A stretch of 64,000 nt of DNA. It comes from an uncultured Lachnospira sp. GTDB taxonomy: Bacteria; Bacillota; Clostridia; Lachnospirales; Lachnospiraceae. A model generated the notes under the pieces. It had not been told where the DNA came from. It saw only the letters and a list, made by a program, of their open reading frames with translations, and made no database searches. This document shows, one piece after another, positions 34,137 through 43,124 of the stretch. A program made the position numbers and the translations under genes. Position 1 is the stretch's first letter, and each line of letters starts with the position of its first letter. Location of the stretch: positions 62,001 to 126,000 of the forward strand of contig CAKRLE010000010.1 of assembly GCA_934359185.1 (NCBI GenBank), in the 5' to 3' direction.

Positions 34137-35260
34137 ATTATCTCCTTTCCATCTATGTATACGCCAACTATATTTAATTCTTTATCCAGAAGCACAAAAT
34201 CTGCTCTTTTTCCAACAGCTATACTTCCTGCCTCATCAAATATTCCTATTTCTTTAGCAGGATTAGATGCAGCACACATTACCGCAGTCTCCAGAGACAA
34301 TCCCGCTTTCTTTACAACATAACGCATGCAGTCCATTAAATTAGTTGCAGACCCGGCAATTGTACCATCATGCAAAGTTGCAAGATTACCTTTTACAGAT
34401 ACAGGCTGTCCTCCAAGAGTATACTCTCCGTCATCAAGTCCTGTGGCTCTCATGCTGTCACTAATCAAAATCATGCGCTCTGCACCAAACATTGCAAATG
34501 TTGCACGAATTACTGAAGGATGAATATGAACACCATCACAGATAAGTTCGGCATGACATTTACCAGAATCCCTGACAGCTCCTATAACCCCAGGATTTCT
34601 ATGGTTCAATGGTGGCATTGCATTATATAAATGTGTCGCATGAGATGCACCGCGTTCTATAGCTTCTTTCGCTGTATCATAATCTGATGCTGTGTGAGCC
34701 AGCGAAACTACAACATTGTCCTTTACTTTATCTATAAACTCCATAGCTCCTGGTTCTTCCGGAGCAATATCGACAAGCTTAATCAAACCATTCGCTGCCT
34801 CCTGAAGTTTACAGAAATATTCGTAATCACAATGCATTATATTATCCGCTGCCTGTGCTCCCTTTTTTGAAGGACTTATAAATGGTCCCTCCATATTAAT
34901 GCCGACAATATGTGCTCCACCATTATAAGAGTACTCACCAGCATTTTTCATAACTTTAACAAGTTCATCTTTAGGTATTGTCATAGTTGCAAGACATATA
35001 CTTGTCACACCAACAGATGCCTCATACGCTGCAATAACATCAAGAGCTTCCCTGGTGCCATCACACATATCTGCACCTTTGCAGCCATGAAAATGTATAT
35101 CTACCAGTCCCGGAATCATATAAAGCCCATCAGCCTCAATTACCTCTCCAGCTCCCTCTGGTATATCAGATATAGCTGCAAATTTTCCATCTTTAACTAC
35201 AACATCTGTTCTAACAAAGCAATTATCCTGTGTAAAAACATTTGCATCCTTTATAATCAT
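34130..35260 (-). CDS. nagA: N-acetylglucosamine-6-phosphate deacetylase
   Basis: It removes acetate from GlcNAc-6-phosphate, giving glucosamine-6-phosphate for NagB. The 376-residue amidohydrolase has a TIM barrel with VDIHFHG (the H-x-H metal pair, near residue 55), MEGPFISPSKKGAQ (metal-ligand Glu), SLAHTASDYD and THLYNAMPPLNHRNPG (His ligands), and the catalytic Asp in LISDSMRATG. The small beta-sandwich domain at both ends is present. It lies 35 bases downstream of nagB and overlaps the EIIA gene. Ribosome site is a weaker AAGGTG. Confidence 0.96.
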   Translation of the reverse strand: MIIKDANVFTQDNCFVRTDVVVKDGKFAAISDIPEGAGEVIEADGLYMIPGLVDIHFHGCKGADMCDGTREALDVIAAYEASVGVTSICLATMTIPKDELVKVMKNAGEYSYNGGAHIVGINMEGPFISPSKKGAQAADNIMHCDYEYFCKLQEAANGLIKLVDIAPEEPGAMEFIDKVKDNVVVSLAHTASDYDTAKEAIERGASHATHLYNAMPPLNHRNPGVIGAVRDSGKCHAELICDGVHIHPSVIRATFAMFGAERMILISDSMRATGLDDGEYTLGGQPVSVKGNLATLHDGTIAGSATNLMDCMRYVVKKAGLSLETAVMCAASNPAKEIGIFDEAGSIAVGKRADFVLLDKELNIVGVYIDGKEIIC

Positions 35261-35295
35261 CTGTTCACACCTTCTATCTGTCGTACACCCGCTTA

Positions 35296-36021
35296 TTAAA
35301 TCATGCTGAGTGCTGCTTCATCCGCTACCAGCGTAACATCATTATGCAGCTGTAAAACTGACGCAGGAACCTGTGGTGTAATAGGACCAAAAAACGCTTT
35401 TTTTACAATTTCTGCTTTATCCTCACCGCTGGCAACAATCAGTATTTTCTTTGCCTGCATAATTGTCTTGATTCCCATTGTGTATGCCTGCTTTGGAACA
35501 TCTTCTGCAGATGCAAAAAATCTCTTATTAGCTTCAATTGTAGAAGTGGTAAGATTAACACAATGAACCTGTTTTTCAAAGGATTCACCAGGTTCATTAA
35601 ATCCAATATGACCATTATGTCCAATACCTAAAACCTGTAAATCAACTCCACCCATGGACTGTATTAACTTGGAATATCTGTTACATTCTTTTTCAGAATC
35701 CAGTTCCATTCCATCGGGTAAATGTGTGTTCTCAACCGGTATATTAACATGATCAAATAAATTCTTGTGCATAAAGTAATAATAACTCTGATCATTATCA
35801 CGGCTGAGACCTTTGTATTCATCCAGATTAATCGTTCTGACTTCTGAAAAATCCAGGTCTCCTTTATTATACCAGTCAACAAGCTGTTTATAGAGACCGA
35901 TTGGTGTAGAGCCTGTCGCCAGTCCCAGAACACAATCTGGTTTCATAATAACCTGCGCAGATACAATATTAGCCGCTTTTCTGCTCATACCTGCATAATC
36001 TTCTGCTTTATATATTCTCAT
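35296..36021 (-). CDS. nagB: Glucosamine-6-phosphate deaminase
   Basis: It converts glucosamine-6-phosphate to fructose-6-phosphate and ammonia, linking amino sugars to glycolysis. The 241-residue length is that of the short Gram-positive form, without the allosteric C-terminal tail of E. coli NagB. Visible motifs: LGLATGSTPIGLY (phosphate loop), TINLDEYKGL (catalytic Asp), LGIGHNGHIGFNEPG (catalytic His and Asn region), and AYTMGIKTIMQAK. It follows ptsI by six bases and precedes nagA by 35, firmly inside the operon. Confidence 0.96.
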   Translation of the reverse strand: MRIYKAEDYAGMSRKAANIVSAQVIMKPDCVLGLATGSTPIGLYKQLVDWYNKGDLDFSEVRTINLDEYKGLSRDNDQSYYYFMHKNLFDHVNIPVENTHLPDGMELDSEKECNRYSKLIQSMGGVDLQVLGIGHNGHIGFNEPGESFEKQVHCVNLTTSTIEANKRFFASAEDVPKQAYTMGIKTIMQAKKILIVASGEDKAEIVKKAFFGPITPQVPASVLQLHNDVTLVADEAALSMI

Positions 36022-36027
36022 TGACTA

Positions 36028-37647
36028 TCACTCCATTTCGCATATTTTACTACGAACCCCAAGCACCATTGAAGGTGATACGCTGAGTTCATCAATTCCC
36101 ATCTTTACGAATCTTTCTGTCAGAGTTGTATCTGCTCCAAGTTCACCGCATATACCAACCCACTTACCATGCTTATGTGCGCCATCAATAGTCATCTGTA
36201 TCATACGAAGAACAGCCTCATGATGTGAATTATAAAATCTGTCCAGTCTGTTATTCTGTCTGTCAATAGCCAGTGTATATTGTGTAAGATCATTCGTGCC
36301 TATGCTGAAGAAATCTACCAGCTCTGCAAGCTCTTCACTCATCATGACCGCAGCCGGCGTCTCAATCATAATACCCTGCTCTGGAATCATATAAGGAATA
36401 TTCTCTTCCTCAAGCTCCTTTGCAACTTCTTCAACAATCTTTTTAATACACATTACTTCTTCCACAGAAATAATCATCGGATACATTATTGATAAATTAC
36501 CATATATGGCAGCTCTAAGAAGTGCCCTCAGCTGTGTTTTGAAAATGTCTGGCTGTTCCAAACAAATTCTGATAGCACGATATCCCATTGCTGGGTTAGC
36601 TTCCTGACCAAGTCCAAGATAATCTACATTCTTGTCTGCGCCGATATCAAGTGTTCTTATAACTACTTTTTTACCAGCCATTGTCTGAAGTACCTGACGA
36701 TATGCATTAAACTGTTCTGTTTCATCTGGAAGTTCGTTTCTTCCAAGATATAAAAACTCACTTCTGAACAGACCAATTCCCTCAGCATCATTTTCCAAGA
36801 CATATGCTACATCTGATACACTTCCAATATTGGCATAAAGATGAATTTTCCTGCCGCTCTTTGTAACAGATTCACGTCCTTTATAAGTTGAAAGGAGCTT
36901 TTTCTGTTCCTGTTCCTTCTGTTGTGCCTCCTTTGCTTCACTAAGCTGGGCATCATCTGGATCCAGATAAAAAACAGCTTCTTTTCCATCCACAATTGCA
37001 TTGGTTCCATTGTGCAGCATATCCAAATCAACCGGTACACCGACAAGTGCAGGAATGTTCATCATTCGTGCAAGAATTGCTGTATGTGAATTCTTAGAAC
37101 CATGTACCATTACAAATGCCAGAATCTTACTCTTATCCATCTGTACTGTTTCACTTGGTGTCAGATCATCTGCTACAATAATTGATGGCTCCATATCATT
37201 CCAGTCAATCTGTTCTTCCCCACTCAGATTACGTACCATGCGGTCAGAAACATCTTTAACATCAGCCGAACGTGCCTGCATATATTCGTCATCCATGCTC
37301 GCGAACATCTCTGCAAAATTATCACCAGTTACCGCTACTGCATACTCTGCATTAACCTTTTCGTTCTCTATCATATTATGAATAGCATCCTGATAATCTT
37401 CATCCTCAAGCATCATCTGATGAACCTCGAAAATCTCTGCATTGACTTTGCCAACCTCCTGCAAAGCCTTGTCATACAGTTCTCCGAGCTGCTTAAGTGT
37501 CGCATCTTTTGCTACATCTAAACGTCTTAATTCTGCATCAATATCATCAACATGTATTCTTTTGACAACACTGTCTTTTTTCTTCAGAACGTTGATTGGT
37601 CCAATTGCGGTTCCTTTATATACGGACTTTCCAATATACTTTTCCAT
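36028..37647 (-). CDS. ptsI: PTS enzyme I (phosphoenolpyruvate-protein phosphotransferase)
   Basis: The general energy-coupling enzyme that takes phosphate from phosphoenolpyruvate and phosphorylates HPr. The 539-residue protein is slightly shorter than typical (about 570). The N-terminal domain carries the active-site His in GSKNSHTAILARMMNIPALVG; the first residues of this loop (GSKN) differ from the usual GGRT or GGKT. The C-terminal PEP-binding barrel has VVIRTLDIGADKN, the substrate segment GIGLFRSEFLYL, SIGTNDLTQYTLAIDR, and GICGELGAD with the catalytic Cys. It is second in the operon, 37 bases after HPr. Ribosome site GAGAGGG. Confidence 0.95.
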   Translation of the reverse strand: MEKYIGKSVYKGTAIGPINVLKKKDSVVKRIHVDDIDAELRRLDVAKDATLKQLGELYDKALQEVGKVNAEIFEVHQMMLEDEDYQDAIHNMIENEKVNAEYAVAVTGDNFAEMFASMDDEYMQARSADVKDVSDRMVRNLSGEEQIDWNDMEPSIIVADDLTPSETVQMDKSKILAFVMVHGSKNSHTAILARMMNIPALVGVPVDLDMLHNGTNAIVDGKEAVFYLDPDDAQLSEAKEAQQKEQEQKKLLSTYKGRESVTKSGRKIHLYANIGSVSDVAYVLENDAEGIGLFRSEFLYLGRNELPDETEQFNAYRQVLQTMAGKKVVIRTLDIGADKNVDYLGLGQEANPAMGYRAIRICLEQPDIFKTQLRALLRAAIYGNLSIMYPMIISVEEVMCIKKIVEEVAKELEEENIPYMIPEQGIMIETPAAVMMSEELAELVDFFSIGTNDLTQYTLAIDRQNNRLDRFYNSHHEAVLRMIQMTIDGAHKHGKWVGICGELGADTTLTERFVKMGIDELSVSPSMVLGVRSKICEME

Positions 37648-37684
37648 ATTGTATACCCTCTCAAATCATTCTTAAGACTATATT

Positions 37685-37942
37685 TTAAAGGTTCTCACGG
37701 AAGAACTTCTGCATCTGTTCGAAAGCAGTATCTTCATCAGGTCCTTCCACACTGACTTCCACTGTATCTGCATGCTTTACTCCCATGCCCATTACAGCCA
37801 TCAGCTTACTTGCAGCTGCACTCTTACCATTACATATAATAGTGATAGTGCTTTGATACTTTTTAGCTTCTTTTACAAGTAATCCAGCTGGTCTTGCATG
37901 TATTCCAATCTCATCTGTGATTACATATGTAAACTGCTTCAT
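37685..37942 (-). CDS. ptsH: Phosphocarrier protein HPr
   Basis: The small phosphocarrier between enzyme I and the sugar-specific EIIA proteins. The 85-residue chain has the active-site His15 in GIHARPAG. At the regulatory site, where Gram-positive HPr proteins read K-Ser46-I-M, this one reads Ser45-Lys46-L-M (SAAASKLMAVMGMG), so Ser46 itself is replaced by Lys. The change may remove or shift control by HPr kinase. It is the first gene of the nag-PTS operon, with ribosome site AGGGGGAGA. A hairpin lies in its leader. Confidence 0.95.
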   Translation of the reverse strand: MKQFTYVITDEIGIHARPAGLLVKEAKKYQSTITIICNGKSAAASKLMAVMGMGVKHADTVEVSVEGPDEDTAFEQMQKFFRENL

Positions 37943-37970
37943 GCTTTATCTCCCCCTTTCTTCCATTATT

Positions 37971-37998
37971 AAAACCAGCTGAAATTCAGTTGGTTTTT
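37971..37998 (-). promoter_or_regulatory. Leader hairpin of the ptsH-nag operon
   Basis: On the minus strand AAAACCAACTGAA pairs with TTCAGCTGGTTTT (one G-U) around a short loop, ending in a T-run. It resembles an intrinsic terminator placed about 28 bases before the HPr start codon, so it could act as an attenuator. A 12-bp palindrome ATATGTACATAT lies just upstream at 38015-38026. Confidence 0.45.
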
Positions 37999-38148
37999 AC
38001 GTCTCTCATATATCATATGTACATATTAACCATTTTCTTGTATTTTGTCCAGTACATTTTGTTATAAAATTCACAAAATTATTCACAAATCATGATACAA
38101 CGGCCTTGTATCCTTGTATTCATCATGCTTTGCAGGAATATATGCAAT

Positions 38149-38177
38149 AGTGCAGATACTATTTTAATATCTGCACT
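38149..38177 (-). terminator. Hairpin downstream of beta-glucuronidase gene
   Basis: AGTGCAGATA (38149-38158) pairs with TATCTGCACT (38168-38177) shortly after the uidA stop. No strong T-run follows, so its efficiency is uncertain. Confidence 0.5.
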
Positions 38178-38190
38178 ACTACTACTCATA

Positions 38191-40026
38191 TTATTTTGTT
38201 TTGTAATCAAAATCAGGAATGTTGTTCCATCTGTTGCGGAAGTAATGGGCAACCAGCTTAGGCTTTCTGTCTCTTGTAAATATGCCTTTCTTATTACCCT
38301 GTACTCTGAGCAGACTCTGGCTTGTTGCAAAATCTGCAAAATTCCATACCTGTTCACCTGCTATAAAATCTAACTCATCAAATACTTTATTATTCATCTC
38401 ATAATACTCTACCTGATATTCCTCTGTATACATAACAGATGTTGTATCATGAAGACCGCTTACAGTATCTGCGCCATACTCTGTAAACACAACTGGTTTA
38501 CCAAGTTTTCCCCACTCTGCAAGCTCCTTTCTAAGCCCTTTTTCTGAAACCTCAAGATCTGGTCCTCCAAAGTACCAGCCATAATAACGGTTAAGACAGA
38601 TAACATCACTAAGCTTTGATGAACAATCTGTATCAGCCGCTGTACCCTGTACGCTTACCAGTGTGCATGGACGGTTCTGTGGGTCAAGCTGTCTTGCAAG
38701 GTCATATAATGGCTTGAAATATTCATATGCACCTTCTGCTGCTGAATCTGGCTCATTAGCAATACTCCACATTACAACACACGCATGGTTCTTATCTCTT
38801 GAAATCAGGTCACGTATTACATCTTTATGATGCTCCTGTGTCTGTACACCATGCTCCTTGTCAAATGTTCCGATTCTTTCTCCGCCAAAATTAGCGCCTC
38901 CGCCAAACTGAAGATTGACTCCTACTGCTGTTGTCTCATCGATAACTACAATACCTTCTTCATCACACAGCCTCATCATTTCTTCACTGTATGGATAGTG
39001 GCTTGTTCTGAAGCTGTTAGCATGCTGCCACTTCATAATTGATATATCTTTTGTGTTCATTGGAAGATTAATTCCACGTCCATTAGGAAATGTATCTTCA
39101 TGCTTGCCATATCCCTTAAAATAGAATGGTCTTTCATTAATTAAGAACTTTATTCCATCAACTCTTACACTTCTTATTCCATATGGAAGTGTGTATACAT
39201 CCTCGCCTGCTGTAACCTTAATCTGATAAAGATAAGAATTTAATGGCTGCCATAATTTAACATTATCAATTGCTATCTTACCTGTAGTACCTTCTGCACA
39301 CGCTACTTTAGTGCCTTCTGCGTCAAATACCTCAACCTTGCATGAAGTATTTTCTTTATCTTCTCCTACAATATCAACTGTATAATCAAGAACAGCCGAT
39401 TTTTCCTGTTTACTGAAATCAATATCTGACACTACTGTTATATCATTAATATATGTCTTAGGAGTTGTGTATATTTTAACAGGTCTTGTAATTCCACAAT
39501 AATTAAAGAAATCAAAGTTTGGATTATTCTGTGGCTTATCAGATGCACCTGCGCCAACTCCACCCATCAGTCCACTCATCATATTAGCCTTGCCGCCAAC
39601 TGGAAGGGTTGAATAATCGATAACATTGTTAACCGCTATTGTTAGGAGATTATCACCATCCTCAAGCACATCATTTATCTCAACTTCAAATGGAAGGAAG
39701 CCACCTTTATGCTCACAAATGAGTTTACCATTGAGATATATCTTTGCATAATGTGTAACCGCTGCACAGCGCAGTACAATTCTCTGGCTCTTTACATAAT
39801 TCGGAACTGAAATGCTTCTCTGATAGAATACCCAGCCATAATGATCCCTGAAATCAACACCTTCCTTCAAATCATTATATGAAGCTGGAACTGGCATTGT
39901 ATCTGCATCCTTTAATGGTGCTTCAAACCATTTTTCCTCAAATCCCTTGCCATTGTCTAACTTAAAATCCCATACGCCACTTAAATCACTTAATAATCTT
40001 GACTGTGTTAAAATTGGATATAACAT
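38191..40026 (-). CDS. uidA: Beta-glucuronidase (GH2)
   Basis: It hydrolyses beta-D-glucuronides, releasing glucuronate and an aglycone. The 611-residue chain has the GH2 order: jelly-roll sugar-binding domain, Ig-like domain, then TIM barrel. Catalytic residues are Glu425 (IANEPD, acid/base) and Glu516 (TEYGAD, nucleophile). The glucuronate-specific N-x-K motif appears as VQGNKKGIFTRDRKPK near the C-terminus. Between VGVN and TQEHH there are about 24 residues, matching the length of the E. coli 'Loop 1', a class known for processing small drug glucuronides. No signal peptide, so it works inside the cell on imported glucuronides. It is 71 bases after the transporter gene; ribosome site AGGAGG. 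Confidence 0.96.
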   Translation of the reverse strand: MLYPILTQSRLLSDLSGVWDFKLDNGKGFEEKWFEAPLKDADTMPVPASYNDLKEGVDFRDHYGWVFYQRSISVPNYVKSQRIVLRCAAVTHYAKIYLNGKLICEHKGGFLPFEVEINDVLEDGDNLLTIAVNNVIDYSTLPVGGKANMMSGLMGGVGAGASDKPQNNPNFDFFNYCGITRPVKIYTTPKTYINDITVVSDIDFSKQEKSAVLDYTVDIVGEDKENTSCKVEVFDAEGTKVACAEGTTGKIAIDNVKLWQPLNSYLYQIKVTAGEDVYTLPYGIRSVRVDGIKFLINERPFYFKGYGKHEDTFPNGRGINLPMNTKDISIMKWQHANSFRTSHYPYSEEMMRLCDEEGIVVIDETTAVGVNLQFGGGANFGGERIGTFDKEHGVQTQEHHKDVIRDLISRDKNHACVVMWSIANEPDSAAEGAYEYFKPLYDLARQLDPQNRPCTLVSVQGTAADTDCSSKLSDVICLNRYYGWYFGGPDLEVSEKGLRKELAEWGKLGKPVVFTEYGADTVSGLHDTTSVMYTEEYQVEYYEMNNKVFDELDFIAGEQVWNFADFATSQSLLRVQGNKKGIFTRDRKPKLVAHYFRNRWNNIPDFDYKTK

Positions 40027-40097
40027 AATTAAATTCCTCCTGTATATTTAATATTTTTATTATTTGATATTTTATTTAATATTTTTGTCTTGATTTT

Positions 40098-41498
40098 TTA
40101 CTGCTGATCCCTTGCTGCCCTCATTTCTCTTAACTTTGCCGCATTAGACTCAACTCTCTTTTTGTTGAGTGGATATAAGAATATTAATGCGAGCAATAAT
40201 AATGTCATTCCTGCTGCCGGCATAAGACATGTTACATTGTATATGCCGTCAACAACCTTAGGATCATATGCTGTTGCAGCTGTATATCCTACCATTGAAA
40301 GAAGTACACCTGCTAATCCTGATGAACAAGCCTGTCCTAACTTTCTTGCAAAAGAATAAACAGAATAAATTGTTCCGTCCTGACGCACACCTGTGTTTAC
40401 TTCTGATTCATCAATAACATCTGTAATCATCGCCCATATTACCATGTTAAACATTGAAGTACCAATTGTTGCTACGATTACTAATGCCAGCCATACCCAT
40501 ACATTATGTGTGTGAATTATAAATAATGTGATAAATGATGCTGCGCTGATAAAGCATCCTACAATTGATAATTCTTTCTTACCAATCTTTGAGGCAATCT
40601 TTGTAATAAATGTAGAAAGTAAAAGTACTACTACTGTTCCGGCAAGGCTCGCAATCGACATTGCCTTAATGTTTCCAAAATAATTAGGATATATATATGA
40701 GTTCATGTTGCTCAATGATAACTGTGCAAGTAAAAATACTAAGGCACACACGATAATTCCTATTAAAGATCTGTTATGCGCAAGCTCCTTGATAAGCTCT
40801 TTAAATGAGAACTTCTGCGTATTCTGCTGTACTTTGACTCTTTCTGTTGTCATTTTATAACAGAGCATATAACATATTACTGCACCAATCGAACAAACTA
40901 ATGCACCAATCATCATCTTTTCACCTGATAATACAGACTTACCAGATTCATCTGTGTAATAAACCACAAGTGGAAGGATAACACCTATTGCTGTCTGGGC
41001 AAGTGTTGCACCAATTGTTCTCCAGTTAGAAAGAGATGTTCTGTCTGTTGGATTATCTGAAATTGCTGATGCCATTGAACCATAAGGAATATTAACACCT
41101 GTATAACATACGCTTCCCCAAAGAAGATAGGTAAAGAACATCCAGAAAATCTTAAATCCCATCGGCATATTCTGGAACCATGTTGCATACATTAAAAATG
41201 ATGCCACAGCTACCGGTCCACACATTCTCCTTATCCAAGGGGCAAACTTACCCTTTTTACCAGGTTTGCTTCTGTCCACTATCTGTCCCATTGTTACATC
41301 TGTTACTGCATCAACAAATCTTGCTGCCATCATCATAAGACCAACAAGTGCTGCTGAAACCCCCATAACATCTGTATAAAATTTTAATAAAAACATTGCT
41401 GATAACAAAAATGTGAAATCGTTACCAAAATCACCGAACATATAGCCCAGTTTATCTTTGATGCCAAATGGCTTTACCTTTCCATTGCTGTCCGTCAT
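40098..41498 (-). CDS. GPH-family sugar transporter, probable glucuronide carrier
   Basis: A 466-residue membrane protein of the glycoside-pentoside-hexuronide:cation symporter family (UidB/XynP/MelB type), with about twelve hydrophobic helices. Family landmarks: KLGYMFGDFGNDFTF at the start, AARFVDAVTDVTMGQIVDRSKPG after helix 2, and the central charged loop. Its place directly before uidA supports import of glucuronides, probably with Na+ or H+. I chose the ATG at 41498 because GGAGG lies nine bases before it; the ATG at 41513 overlaps that ribosome site. The upstream region carries several palindromes shared with the AraC-type gene. Confidence 0.9.
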   Translation of the reverse strand: MTDSNGKVKPFGIKDKLGYMFGDFGNDFTFLLSAMFLLKFYTDVMGVSAALVGLMMMAARFVDAVTDVTMGQIVDRSKPGKKGKFAPWIRRMCGPVAVASFLMYATWFQNMPMGFKIFWMFFTYLLWGSVCYTGVNIPYGSMASAISDNPTDRTSLSNWRTIGATLAQTAIGVILPLVVYYTDESGKSVLSGEKMMIGALVCSIGAVICYMLCYKMTTERVKVQQNTQKFSFKELIKELAHNRSLIGIIVCALVFLLAQLSLSNMNSYIYPNYFGNIKAMSIASLAGTVVVLLLSTFITKIASKIGKKELSIVGCFISAASFITLFIIHTHNVWVWLALVIVATIGTSMFNMVIWAMITDVIDESEVNTGVRQDGTIYSVYSFARKLGQACSSGLAGVLLSMVGYTAATAYDPKVVDGIYNVTCLMPAAGMTLLLLALIFLYPLNKKRVESNAAKLREMRAARDQQ

Positions 41499-41648
41499 AA
41501 TAATATCCTCCATTCATTTTTTAATTTCATAATTTCATGATATTTTTTAAAGACCGTCCTTAAATATTGCTGCACTTTCTTGTGCTCTTGTTTTCTGTAA
41601 CTTAATAATATCCTATAAATAACATTCCCGTTATTACGCATTTTAGTA

Positions 41649-41702
41649 TTTATAGTAATATTTTTATCTATGCATTTTTTATGTCAAAAATATTACTATA
41701 AA
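41649..41702. promoter_or_regulatory. 17-bp perfect inverted repeat in divergent promoter region
   Basis: TTTATAGTAATATTTTT (41649-41665) and AAAAATATTACTATAAA (41686-41702) are exact reverse complements around 20 bases. A TTGACA-type -35 for the transporter operon lies inside it on the minus strand (41682-41687). It is a good candidate binding site for the AraC-type regulator encoded divergently. Confidence 0.6.
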
Positions 41703-41713
41703 CCAAAAATATT

Positions 41714-41748
41714 TTACTAACATGTTAGTAATGTGTAATCTAACATGC
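41714..41748. promoter_or_regulatory. Palindromic operator TTACTAACATGTTAGTAA plus half-site
   Basis: A perfect 18-bp palindrome occupies 41714-41731, followed by the half-site CTAACATG at 41741-41748. The centre CTAACATGTTAG is the same word found twice in the uxuA promoter, so the same regulator, most likely the GntR protein, should bind both. Confidence 0.7.
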
Positions 41749-41870
41749 CACTTTACACGCTTATTTTACATAATATACTAACAACAAATATGCCATTTTT
41801 TATTAAATTGAACTCGGTGTTTACTTATGATATAATAATAACATTAATATATACAGATTGGAGATATGAT

Positions 41871-43097
41871 ATGGAGTGTGCTATTTATCTGGATTATACA
41901 ATGAAACTGCTCTCTAAAATAAAGGTTCCATCATATATAGTTGACATACCTTTCGTCTGGGATAACAGGTATGATAATGAATTAAGAAAAACAATCTATG
42001 CAGAAAATACATTCATCAATCTGACTGCTGACTTTCAGGAATTTGTCGATTTGAACTGTAAGGAGAACAATATACTTCTGCTACATGATGATTTTTCATG
42101 TGAATACATATTTTTAAAGCTGTCAGGAGAAGATAAAGCTTTCATGGCAGGACCTTTTTCATTTGAACGGTTTACGAACCAGCGGATTGACGATTTGTGC
42201 AGTTATAATTCTATTCCATCAAGGCTTAAAGAATTTATGCAGTTATACTATGCTTCACTTCCTGTATTCTCTGATGAACGCTGCATTGAGGGAATAATAA
42301 CCTGTCTATGTGATAAACTGTGGGAAAATTATACGCTGAAAAAGAAATATTTACGTAATAAAAATTTGTCTGAATTTATATACAGTGAACAGACACCTGA
42401 ACCTACAAAACACTCTATTGAAACTATGGAAGAACGTTACCGTGATGAGGCTCTTCTTATGGAATACATTGCGCATGGAGATTCTGCAGCCATTGATACG
42501 ATGTCACACCTTAATGCATCTGACATAAAACCACGTCTGTCAGACTCTATACGTGACAGAAAAAATCTCCTGATCATACTTAATACGATTTGTCGTAAAG
42601 CGGCTCAATCGGCATATGTCCATCCTATTCATCTTGATGAAATATCACGCAAATTTGCCCTTAAGATTGAATCATGCACATCAGTGGCACAGCTTGAGGC
42701 TCTTGAAAAAGAGATGACACGTAAATACTGCCTTCTTGTACAGTCTTATTCATTGAAAGATTACAGTAAACCTGTCCAGAATATTATTAATTATATATCA
42801 TTCAACCTCACTGCTGATTTGAGCCTCAATGCGCTTTCAAGCGAATTTGCCCTTAACAACAGCTATGTATCAACTCTTTTTAAGAAAGAAACTGGCACTA
42901 CCCTGACAAATTTTGTTAATAACAAGCGTATTGATTATGCCATATATCTTTTGAACACAACCAAGCTTCCTATCCAGGACATTTCACTACAATGCGGAAT
43001 TACTGACGTCAATTATTTCACTAAATTATTCAAAAAGCTGAAAAAGATGACTCCTACACAATATCGTGAAATGATTAATAAAAATATCAGCGTCTGA
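41871..43097 (+). CDS. AraC family transcriptional regulator
   Basis: A 408-residue cytoplasmic regulator. The last 100 residues are the AraC DNA-binding domain with two helix-turn-helix units: LSLNALSSEFALNNSYVSTLFKKETG and LPIQDISLQCGITDVNYFTKLFKKLKKMTPTQYRE. The first 300 residues form a sensory part without a recognised fold; it has a PocR- or Cache-less layout and no membrane segment. I chose the ATG at 41871, where TTGGAG precedes; frames starting upstream run through the operator region. It is divergent from the glucuronide transporter and uidA, which it probably activates. It converges with the GntR gene across a strong hairpin. Confidence 0.9.
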   Translation: MECAIYLDYTMKLLSKIKVPSYIVDIPFVWDNRYDNELRKTIYAENTFINLTADFQEFVDLNCKENNILLLHDDFSCEYIFLKLSGEDKAFMAGPFSFERFTNQRIDDLCSYNSIPSRLKEFMQLYYASLPVFSDERCIEGIITCLCDKLWENYTLKKKYLRNKNLSEFIYSEQTPEPTKHSIETMEERYRDEALLMEYIAHGDSAAIDTMSHLNASDIKPRLSDSIRDRKNLLIILNTICRKAAQSAYVHPIHLDEISRKFALKIESCTSVAQLEALEKEMTRKYCLLVQSYSLKDYSKPVQNIINYISFNLTADLSLNALSSEFALNNSYVSTLFKKETGTTLTNFVNNKRIDYAIYLLNTTKLPIQDISLQCGITDVNYFTKLFKKLKKMTPTQYREMINKNISV

Positions 43098-43119
43098 ATT
43101 AATCAGGCGCTGATATTTT
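43081..43119. terminator. Bidirectional terminator between araC-type and gntR-type genes
   Basis: AAAATATCAGCG and CGCTGATATTTT form a long stem with inner CTGA/TCAG pairing and one mismatch. It overlaps the last codons of the AraC-type gene and ends just before the GntR stop. Confidence 0.85.
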
Positions 43120-43124
43120 ATTAA

